From contig CP141143.1 in NCBI GenBank assembly GCA_035235625.1, forward strand, positions 30,886,592 through 30,950,591: a DNA stretch of 64,000 bases. The letters run 5' to 3'. Shown here piece after piece: positions 36,613-46,786 of the stretch. The DNA is from Saururus chinensis (Eukaryota > Streptophyta > Magnoliopsida > Piperales > Saururaceae). The notes under the pieces are model-generated. The model was not told where the DNA came from. It saw only the letters and a list, made by a program, of their open reading frames with translations, and did no database searches. Made by a program: the position numbers and the translations under genes. Numbering within the stretch: the first letter of the stretch is position 1; each line of letters starts with the position of its first letter.

Positions 36613-37079
36613 TAGGGATGTCAGTGGGTTGGGTTTTAGGCAAGTTTTGTCAAATTCAGTACTATATATAATAATAAACTTAAATTCAATTTGAATAGCT
36701 ATTTGGGTTGAATTTGGAAACTCAAACTTAAGTTATTAGGGTGGGGTCGGGTTTTATTAAAAATTTAAAAAATTATATTTAAACCTTAATTAGGTCGGAT
36801 CAAATCGAATAAGTTAAAACTTGAACCTAACTTTGAGTTGAATTTAGAAACTCAAACAGAACCTTTTAGGGTAGGTTAAATTTTACCGTATGCCGAAGAA
36901 TCATGCTAAAACTCTACTTCAATTTTTTGGCACCACTACTTCCTTGACGAGTGAGGCTTATAAGTCATACCATTGATTAAATGGGGCCTATTTAATTAAT
37001 GGTATAAGAAGGATGAAGTGAAATTTTGACGTGTGTTAGACGTCGCGAAAATATTTTTCCAATCCTAGTGGCATCCCTA
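36613..37079. mobile_element. hAT-like miniature element
   Basis: The left end TAGGGATGTCAGTGGGTTGG pairs with the complement of the right end TAGGGATGCCACTAGGATTGG as its first 20 bases. The interior repeats GGTTGGGTTTTA/GGGTGGGGTCGGG phrases. No exact 8-bp duplication remains (TCCAGTAT versus CCCTACAT). It ends 737 bp before the PXC3-like start codon, so it borders that gene's promoter. Confidence 0.65.
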
Positions 37080-37815
37080 CCCTACATGTGTTTCTTGACG
37101 ACCGACAACTTCGGTTTTGACGAGAGTCGAGAACTGTGGACCCTGACTTTTCCTCGTGAAGAAGAATTTGTCCATCCACCCTTTTGAACAGAAGGTTGAG
37201 GCTTCGTTTATTGTAAAGGACAAATTTCTATTCTATTTTTTTTTGTTTCGCACCCATAAAAACAGACTTTTTTAAAGTGAGATACTGGGCATATTTTGAT
37301 CTTTTGCTTGTTCTGGGACTTGGGAGAGGCCAGAGAGGGAGAAGAAACATAGATTGTTGTCTGGTTGGTTTAGTATGGAGTTTGGCCGTTTGGGTAGGAA
37401 GAGTTAGTAATGAGCTTTTTCCTGCAAGGCTGGAACTATTGAGATTCTACAGGAAGATGAAATCTTTGTGCCGAAGGAGGGGAGTTGAACTCAAGAGCTC
37501 CCTTTGATAAAGCCTCAAAAACCTCGGAGCTCTGATGATAGAAGACTCTGAAAATCTCCTCATAAACAGATTCCATAGGGAGGAGCTTTTTCATGTGTCT
37601 ATGTTTTGTTTCTCATTCTTGTGTTCACACAAAGCCCCCGAGGCTCTGTGACGAGAGGAGAGATTAAGGTGCTTTGCTCTGGCTTTGCTTTCTCCTGTGT
37701 TTCTTGCCGAGAAATGGCAAATGGGTCTGTACAAAAAGCAAACATTTTGTGGTGAAAAGAGCACCATTGAACCAATACCTTACTGTATACTGCTTTCTCA
37801 GGAGAGTCTTGATCA
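37080..37815 (+). other. Upstream region of the PXC3-like gene (promoter and 5' leader)
   Basis: This holds no repeat I can define. A CT/AG-rich stretch (37540-37680, many GAGAG and CTCTG phrases) probably lies in the transcript leader, but the transcription start cannot be placed from sequence. Two upstream ATG frames (37277 and 37685) precede the main start and could act as upstream open frames if transcribed. Confidence 0.4.
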
Positions 37816-40584
37816 ATGGCTACACTTTGCCGACTCTGTAATTTGTTGCTTGCTCTACTATCAATCGTGCAGCTCGCCTACTCTCAGTACAACGACCAGG
37901 CGACCATGCTAGCTCTTCACGAGGAGTTAATGGTACCCGGGTGGGACGCAAACAGTTCAAATTACTGTTCGTGGTCTGGAGTGCGATGCAACTCGGATCG
38001 ATCGGTAGGTTGGCTCATGCTCCCTCACAGGCAGCTTAGAGGTAATATATCCTTCATCTCCGAACTGAAGTATATGAAGTGGTTGGATCTTTCTTCCAAT
38101 TACTTTCATGGGTCTATTCCTTACACTCTTGGAAGGTTGTCTGAACTTGAGTTTCTTGACTTGTCTGGTAACAAGTTTGAGGGCTTGATACCCTCTCAAT
38201 TGGGTAGTCTCAAAAACCTGAGAACATTGAACCTTTCTGATAATTTATTGATTGGGGAATTACCGGATGAACTGCAAAACTTGGATAAATTGCAGAATTT
38301 TCACTTGTCCACAAATAAATTGAATGGTTCCATCCCAAAGTGGGTGGGAAATTTAACCAATTTGGGAGTGTTCACTGCGTATGAGAACTTCTTAGGCGGC
38401 CCCATTCCTGAAAACCTTGGTTTGGTTTCAGACCTTAAAGTCTTGAATCTGCATTCTAACCAGCTGGTGGGGACCATTCCCCCTAGCATATTTGCGTCGG
38501 GGACATTGGAAATTTTGATCTTAACAGTGAACAAGATAGAGGGAAGTATTCCTCAATCAGTTGGGAAGTGTAGAAGGCTTTCAAATCTTAGGATTGGGTA
38601 CAACAAGCTGGTAGGCACCATTCCTGCAGAAATCGGTAATGTTACTAGTCTTACATACTTTGAAGTGGACAACAATAATCTGTCTGGTGAGTTAGTTCCT
38701 GAACTTGCTCAATGTTCTAATCTCACTCTACTAAATTTAGCTGCTAATGGGCTTACGGGGCCTATTCCTTATGAGCTTGGAAGACTTGCAAACCTGCAGG
38801 AACTAATTGTTTCAAGCAATAGTTTAATTGGAGAAATTCCTAAGCCTCTTCTTAGGTTGAAAAACCTCAGCAAGCTCGACCTTAGCAACAATAAATTCAA
38901 TGGGTCTATGCCTGAAGACCTATGTAATATGTCAAGGTTACAATTTCTGCTTTTGAGTGAGAACTTGTTCCAAGGGGAGATACCTCATGAGATAGGGAAT
39001 TGTGTAAGATTGCTTGAACTCCAGATGGGCAGTAACAACCTGACTGGCAATATCCCTCTGGAAATTGATCAAATCAGGAATCTGCAGGTAGCATTAAACC
39101 TGAGCTTCAACCTTCTTCATGGACCTATCCCTCATGAATTGGGGAAGCTTGACAAGTTGGTTTCTCTAGACATATCAAACAACCAGCTATCAGGAAACAT
39201 TCCATCAGAACTTAAAGGGATGTTGAGCTTGATAGAGGTTAATTTTTCAAATAACCTTTTAACAGGGCCTGTACCAACTTTTGGGCCATTTCAGAAAAGT
39301 CCAAGATCAAGTTTCTTGGGAAATAAGGGCCTCTGTGGGAAACCATTAAGCTCTACTTGTGGGGGTTCTTCTGATCAGGGAAAAGATGCAAATGGGCACA
39401 AGGTTTCTTACAGAATCATATTAGCTGTGATCAGTTCTGGTTTGACTGTTTTTGTCATTGTGACTGTTGTTGTACGTCTGTTTATAATGAGAGAGAAGCA
39501 TGAAAAGGCTGCCAAGGCTTCTTGTGAAGTAATTGAGAGCAACCCAGATCCTCCTTCCATTCTGGCTAGCAATCTTTTCGTTGACAATTTGAAGCAAGCT
39601 GTGGATTTCGAAAGTTGTGTCAAAGCAACTCTTAAAGATTCGAATGAGCTTACTTGTGGGGCCTTTAGCGTTGTGTACAAGGCAGTTATGCCTTCTGGTT
39701 TGACTCTTTCAGTAAAAAGGCTTAAATCCATGGATAGAACAGTAAGCCATCATCAGAACAAGATGATTAGAGAACTTGAGAGACTTGGGAAACTCTGCCA
39801 CAATAATCTGCTCAGGCCTCTTGGATTTGTAATCTATGAAGATGTTGCCTTATTGCTTCACCATTATTTTCCTAACGGAACACTGTTGCAGCTGCTCCAA
39901 GATTCTACGAAAGGTGGCCTTGAACCCGATTGGCCAAGAAGGCTTTCTATAGCTACCGGAGTGGCAGAGGGATTAGCTTTCCTACATAATGTGGCCATTA
40001 TCCATCTGGACATTTCATCCAGCAATGTTTTCTTAGATGGAAATTTCAACCCATTGCTGGGAGAGATTGAAATATCCAAGCTATTAGACCCATCTAGAGG
40101 CACTGCAAGTATAAGTGCAGTTGCAGGGTCATTTGGTTACATCCCACCAGGTACCAAATTAATATCAAAATTTAGTATTTTCTTTCATGTTGCAATTATC
40201 ATATAGTTATTACATAACATATTACTTTACTATAGTTCAATGTTTTCTCTTTATTCAGAATATGCCTATACAATGCAAGTTACTGCACCTGGAAATGTCT
40301 ACAGCTTTGGGGTAGTGTTGCTAGAGGTCCTTACAACCCAATTACCTGTTGATGAGGCATTTGGGGAAGGAATTGATTTAGTGAAGTGGGTTCACGCTGC
40401 ACCAGTTCGTGGAGAAACTCCAGAACAAATATTAGATGCAAGGCTAAGTACTGTGTCATTTGCTTGGAGAAAACAAATGCTTGTGGTCTTGAGGATAGCA
40501 TTGATGTGTACGGATTCTATACCAGCCAAACGCCCCAAAATGAAGAAAGTGGTTGAGATGCTTAAAGAAGTTGAACAAAACTGA
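37816..40584 (+). CDS. PXC3: LRR receptor-like (pseudo)kinase, PXC3-type
   Basis: The protein is 886 aa by the model 37816-40150 joined to 40259-40584 (one GT-AG intron, 40151-40258, splitting the E codon of the IPPEYAY motif). Parts in order: a signal peptide (1-24, LLLALLSIVQLAYS), an LRR N-terminal cap with WSGVRC, some 17-19 plant-type LRRs to about residue 490, a transmembrane helix near 533-558, and a kinase fold from about 612 to 880. The order, length and wording (KMIRELERL, EGLAFLH, SAVAGSFGYIPPEYAYTMQVTAPGNVYS, ETPEQILDA.LSTVSFAWR) match Arabidopsis PXC3 (At2g41820, about 890 aa) as I recall it. The ATP lysine is K634 and the HxD motif is H730-L731-D732, but DFG is replaced by G749-E750-I751 and the glycine loop is weak. 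It is therefore likely a pseudokinase signalling partner at the plasma membrane. The PXC group has been linked to vascular and secondary-wall development; a role here is inference. Confidence 0.93.
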
Positions 40585-41383
40585 GTACAGATACAGACAA
40601 TCATTTTCACGGGCCAACTTAGTTGCAGAAATCGGTTGTCTAAATAATATTGGGGATCTTTTTGTTTGAATGTGAAGATGAACATGTCGTTTGCATGTCT
40701 CTATGAAGAGCAGATAAATGTGACTTCTAAACGAAGTTGGAAGTTTATCAGTGAACCTCATGGAAAAACAGTCTTCAGTCAGCTTGATTGGTAAAGGGCA
40801 ACAGGTGAGGAAAAAAATTTTGAACCTGAGTCCGAAGACAAAGGAATGTAATGTTGGGTTATGGCCTATATGTGTCACTGGGGGTTATGAAACCCCAAAG
40901 CATGTTGCGTTAGAAATATGAAACAAAGTTGATGGGTATTTTGTAATATAAGGCAGGAACCAGTCATCCTTGGTTTGTTATATGAGTAAAATATTGCATA
41001 TTGGTCTGATATGTGTTGTCCATGTTTTATGGAAATGAAATTAGTCTTTCAGCTATCTCATCAGTGAATGAGCTTGAGGAGGTCGTTAATTTTGAATTTA
41101 TACTTGTATAGTTGCATTGGATCTCTAGCTTCAAACAGGTCTTCACTGGTCCTAATCTGGTTTTCTGATCTGCATTTAATTGAGGGAGAAAGTGGAGTGG
41201 ATGCTACCTTAAAAATTTTAGTTTTTCTTTGGTAAAGTTAAAAAAAAGGGTTTCCCAGCAACAGTATTGATGAGAAAATCTATCTCAAAATTCAAAAAAC
41301 AAGGAGCGCAAATTTCAGTAAATACTTCAGACTATATAGATTCATTTTAGTCTCAATTTTCTCCATATTTGTATCTTTTACAC
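40585..41383 (+). other. 3' region downstream of the PXC3-like gene
   Basis: This probably holds the 3' untranslated region and terminator of the PXC3-like gene. No second gene is visible, and the minus-strand frames at 40392-40878 are shadows of the coding end. Confidence 0.5.
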
Positions 41384-41386
41384 TTA

Positions 41387-42102
41387 GGGCATGTTTGGAT
41401 TCAGACCGGCTATTTTAGATGGATTTTACAAAATCATGTTTGGATTCTAACATTTTATACAAAATGATTTTTTTTATAAAAAATGTGTATTACACTTAGC
41501 CCACTTTTTGGCCCAAAATGATCATTTAAAAAATCAGCCTCATAAGGAAATTTTAGAAAAAGGAGAGGGAAAATGAATGGTAAGCGTCTTCCTATGGAAA
41601 TGCCCTCACAATTTATAGAACAAAACCCCACTTTCCAAGATTTTCTTCTATGATATGTTATAAAATTTCCATTCTATTTCCCACAAAATATATATACAGA
41701 TAGGCCCTTAAATCTAAATTCTATTATTGTTATGGAATGTTCTCATTGGCTGTAATTAGTGTTATGTTTTTATTTAGTTCAAGTGTCTCTCTTTGAGATT
41801 CTTCCTTTTCTCATTTTTTTGGCCAATTAGAACTGACTGCTTAGCCAAAAAGAAAAGGAACGTTGCTATCCCCACCCCAATATTATCTCACTAGTCACTT
41901 CCCCATACTTGTCTCAGCTTGGCCAAAAAGAAAATATTTTCCATTCTTTCCGTTTTTTAACTGCGATATGTGTACCTTTTCCTTTCTACAAGAACGTTCT
42001 CAGAAAGAGTCCCTCCTTTCTCCCTGCATTCCTTTGCAGAAGTACATGGAAATGACTAAATGACACTTTTTTTCTCTATCGCATGAGCATCCAAACAACC
42101 CC
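41387..42102. mobile_element. PIF/Harbinger (Tourist-like) miniature element
   Basis: The termini are GGGCATGTTTGGATTC and, on the complement, GGGGTTGTTTGGATGC, flanked by TTA at 41384-41386 and 42103-42105. The 3-bp TWA duplication and the 'GGGC.TGTTTGGAT' end are typical of plant Tourist-like elements. It is 716 bp with no transposase. An open frame at 41863 is not supported. Confidence 0.75.
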
Positions 42103-42105
42103 TTA

Positions 42106-42488
42106 ATGATAGTGTTTCTTTTGATGAACTTTGATGTTACTATCGATCATGGACCATGACCGGTCAACTATCGTGCACTTCAAGCAGCTGGGGAGGATAC
42201 TAGAAAATGGCAATTGGCATGTATTTCTTGTTGCAATCCCCATTGTGCCATTTTAGGGCTTCAAAATGGATTTGTTTGAACCTAAATTTATATTTGTTTA
42301 AGGGGAATAGAGCAAAAATTGGGCACCATGAACTAGACAACCTTTTGCCCCCAGTGAAATGAAAGAGAGAGCTATCAGAGCCACTCATTTGATATAAGAA
42401 AGATAATCTCAAATATGTTGCACCTACTTCAAAGCAGTCACTAACTGTTCCTTATACAGAGGATCCCGATCGACTACATATTGCATCG
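42106..42488. other. Intergenic sequence, no gene seen
   Basis: Short spacer between a miniature element and an LTR. No feature was recognised. Confidence 0.5.
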
Positions 42489-45405
42489 TGTAACCCCAAA
42501 ATAAAATAAGAGAAAGTGGGGTAAATATAAACTCAGTAAAGCTTTGATTACGGAAACGGTAAATTAGAAAAACAACCACGGCATATCAACATGGTCTATT
42601 AGATCTACATATCACATAATATCTCATTTCTGACTACTTCCCTCACCGTAACCATACTTACTCATAAGTAATTATCATGTATGTAAGTATCTCAAACATA
42701 CTATTCACGACATGAATAATCACATTATAGCATATACATTCAACCTGCATGAAGAGTGTCTCAAGCACACCCTACACATCCATGCATACTTATTCTCCTT
42801 CATAACATTTGACCTGTATGAGAAGTATCTCTTACACATAATCACATCGTGCATATCCATAATCATTAACCTACATGAGAAGTGTCTCTAACACATAATC
42901 ACATCATACATATTCAAGTCTCATTCATCCATAAATCATTCACCCTGTACGACAAGTGTCTCAATTACACTATACCAAATCATTCATAATAAATCATATT
43001 TACATATGTTACATAATCTCAATTATCCCTACACAACCTGTGTAAACTGGGCATAATATTATCTCATACACATGCATCATCAACAACGGTGAATATCTCC
43101 ATCATGGAGAGAAATACAATCATACCACCCGCTATGGATGTAGTTCAATTTCATAACTGGAAACCTAGGGCATTGCCTGCTCTGGACACAGTCCGAATTC
43201 CTTACGAAAACCTTGGGTGTTTAGGGTAGTCAGCCCCTCTGCTCGCTTTAGACAATCTAAATGGAAGATATGAATTCCTTACGAAAACCTAGAGCAGTCT
43301 GCTCACTCTAGACAGTCCTGGCTAGGAACATCCAAATTCTTTATGGAAACCTAGAGCAGTGTGTTTGTTTTGGATATCTCTTCGGTGGAAGAGTCCGAAT
43401 TCCACAAGAGAAACCTAGAACACGTGGTAGCCGGTGCACGAAGGCATACCATTCTGGATTCTCAGGATGCAGATGACTCTATCAAGAAATCTCAACCACA
43501 TTCGAGTCAACATAACTCATTTCGACTCGACTCGACTCAACCTGGGGAGGATCCAATTTCTAAGTAAGAACTCAAATCGAAATCATGTCATTTCAGACCA
43601 ACCAACTCCGATAAGCCATCCATCGATTAATCTTGCAGCAATATCACTCAATTATATCTAATCGATCAACCATGACTAATCTCGATAAAATCTCATTTGT
43701 AAATTCATCTCATGATACATGTAACATGATACATACGTGAACAATAACTACATGAATTATAATTCATAAAACGTGCTCCCTTCAACCATATATGCATCAT
43801 TTCTAATCATGAGTATTAAGCAATCACCATAAATAAAGCCCGCACATGTGTGTGTACATGGTAATAGTGTTCAACTCTAAGCATAGACATGTGCATTATG
43901 AACCTCTCCTCAACATACTACATACATGCTTTCATAAGTTAATTCATGGCTCATTCTTACTAAAATCATGAGTGAAAATTATCGAAGAACACAATTCGAA
44001 TTAAGTGCAATCTCATGTTAGACTTAAGTAAACATATTCATTACTATACTTGAAGCTAGACATGACACCATTAATCACCCATAATTTAATCATAACATGT
44101 GAAAGCATATAATCCATTAACATGTTGTAAGCTTGTTGGAATCATACTTAAAATATGAGGAATCATTCAACATGGATTCAAAGTAAGAAATCAAAACATG
44201 CTTAACCGAATAACATGTAATTCACATAACACTTAAACATTTATCATAGCTTCCAGCATCACATTCATGTCCTTCCAGTAGCTTTACCTGACATATATTA
44301 CTCTTCATAATCATAAGAAATTATACTTAAGAGGAAAAACATAAAAAATGAACAAAGAACAAAAATCACCAATATGTTGTGTTGGCGTTCAAACGCCTTG
44401 CAGGGCCATTCAAATGCCTAGCCGTTCGATCACTAGAACAGAATTTCTGGAAATAGTAAATCTAGTCATTTTTAAACAAAAACACCAAGAAATCGCAAGG
44501 AAGATTAAGCTTTTCTAAATCTACCATTAAAACTCAACTTCGTGCAAACATACAAAAAACTCTACCACATTTCAAATATAAAATCACATACCTATTTAGG
44601 ACGAAATCTCTTACCTTCATTGAGCTTTTTAACTTGAAATTGATGCTCCAACACCTTCAAATCCTACCCACAATATGGTTTTGTTAATACTTGCATAAAT
44701 CTGCTTAAAAATACCTAAATATCATGAAAACATGTAGATCTAGGGTTTATTGAGTTAAAAAATAAAATTCCTTTCATAAGGGTTTGAAATAGAGGTTAAA
44801 ATCAATAGTTTTATGGGTAGAAATTAAGATTAAACCTTAGTAAAAGAAGAGATTTAGAAAGTTTAGGAGAAACCTTAAGAAATTAGTGAAAGATTAAGCA
44901 AATCTTTACCTTAATTACTTTTCCTTCTTTAGAAATTGGGATTAGGGCCTCCTAAGCTCCATATTCTAACCCTTCCCAAATGGGAAAGTGGTTATGCCTT
45001 TCTCTTTATAGTAGGCTTTGGGTTAGACTTAACAAATAGGTGGGGTATAAATAGAATTTAACACTAAAAATGAAAAACTTGTTTATTTTAAGTCCTAAAT
45101 TGATGTCTAAAAATTTTAAAATATTTAATTATTGTCATAAGATTTTTTTTAGGGTCATGTGAGACCCATCATCCAAAATTTGAACGTGGGGCCCATGGCA
45201 GGTCCCGCCCTCTAACTTTTGGGAAAATAGTCAAAAATTCTAGAAAAATTTGCATTAACTTATTTTAACATAAAAACCATCAAAGACAATTTAATTAAAG
45301 CCATTGTTAACCACCTTAAATTCAAAAATAAGTCAAAATTGACCAAATTTAACATTAAACTACACAATAACAATTAAATAAAATAAAATAAACCGAGATC
45401 CTACA
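42489..45405 (-). mobile_element. Long LTR copy (family C), probably solo
   Basis: On the minus strand it runs from TGTAGGATCTCGG (45405) to GGGGTTACA (42489), about 2.9 kb. Its start matches the LTR start at 62133 (TGTAAGGATTCTC) and the two share many blocks (GGGACC.(C/G)(T)G..GGGCCCCAC, CTACTATAAA, GGGAA.GG.TAG). A TATA box (CTACTATAAAG on the complement near 45010) fits minus orientation. It contains no genes. Flanking 5-mers (CATCG, ATTGT) do not match, so one edge may be misplaced or the insertion is old. Confidence 0.65.
42730..43400 (+). repeat. Two sets of short direct repeats inside LTR C
   Basis: Four units near 42735-42965 share 'ACCTGCATGAGAAGTGTCTC.AACACA' wording at about 70-bp spacing. 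Four more near 43140-43400 share GAATTCCTTACGAAAACCTAG and GCTC.CTCTAGAC phrases at about 75-bp spacing. Units have diverged, and their spacers are part of the repeat. Confidence 0.7.
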
Positions 45406-45414
45406 ATTGTCAAA

Positions 45415-45870
45415 TCATTGCTATTAAATATGAACAAATTAAATAATAGAACTTACAAGTCAAGAACAAATTAATTAACCACTCACATACAAGAACAAAT
45501 TAAATGACAACATTGAGATAATAACAAATTAAATAACTAAACAGAGAGTCAGAGATGAGAGCAAATTACAACAGAACAAAGACAAGAACAAAATGGATTA
45601 GAGAATTAAGGCAAATAAAAATTAAAGAACAAAGACAAGAACAAGTACAAATTAAAGAATAGAGACAAGTAAAAATTAAAGAACAAAGATAGGAACATAA
45701 CATAGACAAGTAGAAATTAAAGAACAAAGATGGGAACATAACATAAACAAGTCACAAACAAGTAGAAATTAAGGAACAAAGACAAAAACACAACAGGACA
45801 TAGACAAATACAAATTAAAGAACACACACCAATAGAAATTAAAGAAACAAGTACAAATTAAAAAACACAT
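45415..45870 (+). repeat. A-rich low-complexity tandem repeat
   Basis: Variable units of 20-60 bp are built from ACAAGTA.AAATTAAAGAAC and AAAGACAAGAACA. The top strand is almost free of G and T runs and strongly purine-rich (AAGAACAAAGA). Confidence 0.85.
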
Positions 45871-46297
45871 ACCTTATATAATAGATCAACCAAAGGATGA
45901 AGGAAAAAAAATATTTTTCTTGTGGAGAACTGAGATCGGAGTCTACAGTAGCACCGAAGCGGGCTGGGCTGCAGTCCGTTAGATTTTGAAGTCGATAGGA
46001 CCACAACAGTGCATCGACGAGTGGCGATTTGAGAAGGGAAAGGTGGAGAGCAATGACGATCGGTGATGTGGGACTATGAGGCTCTCAAATTGTAGTGGTG
46101 ATTAGTGATTTGCGAAGATTTAGGGACAATGAGAGCCGGTGATTTGGGACAAATGAGAGTCGAGAGGAGAGTTTAAAGTAGCAGAACAAAATAGAGGCTA
46201 CTGGTGGAGATATAGGGATAGTGAGAGCCGAGAATCTAGAGGAGAGTTTAGAGCTGCATAATAAAATGGAGATAGGAGGCGATCAACAATTTGGGGT
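45871..46297. other. Intergenic sequence upstream of TOP2
   Basis: It holds diverged repeats of GAGAGCCG/GAGAGTCGAGAGGAGAGTTTA phrases (46120-46260), suggesting a decayed element. No gene is seen. Confidence 0.5.
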
Positions 46298-46510
46298 TAG
46301 GGTGTTAATGTGTTAAGGGTTGGCCTTGGGCTGAACAGGGCTTTTTAGTTTTTTTTGTCCAGGCCCGAGCCCGGCCCTTATATTTACGGGCTTCTAGATT
46401 TTTAGCATAGCCCGACTCAACCAGACCCGACCTACTGCTTATTTTTATGGCCCAAGCTCAAAAATTTACGGGCCCGGGCTTGCGGGTAGCCCTTAATATT
46501 TGCAACCCTG
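46298..46510. mobile_element. hAT-like miniature element remnant
   Basis: The left end TAGGGTGTTAATGTGTTAAGG pairs loosely with the complement of the right end, CAGGGTTGCAAATATTAAGG. The interior is rich in GGGCCCGGGCTTG and CCCGACCC phrases typical of such elements. No 8-bp duplication was found. It ends 277 bp before the TOP2 start codon. Confidence 0.5.
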
Positions 46511-46586
46511 GACAATAGCGGCCTAGGACCGGCACGCAGCTGGGCTTGGGCCTAGTGCTAGTCGCCAAGGCCCGTCCGAGTCCACA

Positions 46587-46621
46587 CCAATTTCAAAGCG
46601 TAAACGTCATTCAAATCCCGC
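46587..46621 (+). promoter_or_regulatory. Possible TOP2 promoter elements: CCAAT, ACGTCA and an E2F-like site
   Basis: CCAAT lies at 46587-46591, ACGTCA at 46604-46609, and AATCCCGC at 46614-46621 (complement GCGGGATT, one base from the E2F consensus GCGGGAAA). S-phase plant genes often carry such sites 100-250 bp upstream of the ATG. The sites are short and could occur by chance. Confidence 0.25.
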
Positions 46622-46786
46622 CCAAACTAAAAAAAAGCGACAAGAGCCACCCGATAGCTCTCTTCAAAACACAGCCGTTCATTCAAATCAATTTCAAAAT
46701 TTGAAAGAATCCATAAGCACCCGGCCGGACCCCTCCCCTCTTTTTCCGCTTCACTTCTACTCCGCCACATTCTCTGCCCATCCGCC

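Noticed and set aside
37685-37912. 75-codon open frame overlapping the start of the PXC3-like gene
   Set aside because: It runs out of frame into the signal-peptide region of the receptor and has no domain; at most it is an upstream open frame.
42730-43400. Regularly spaced repeats resembling a CRISPR array
   Set aside because: The units are diverged, the spacing varies, the 'spacers' are themselves repeated, and the DNA is a plant LTR.
42484-45410. Target duplication for LTR C
   Set aside because: The flanking 5-mers CATCG and ATTGT do not match and shifting either edge by a few bases did not give TG..CA ends with a matching pair, so I did not claim one.
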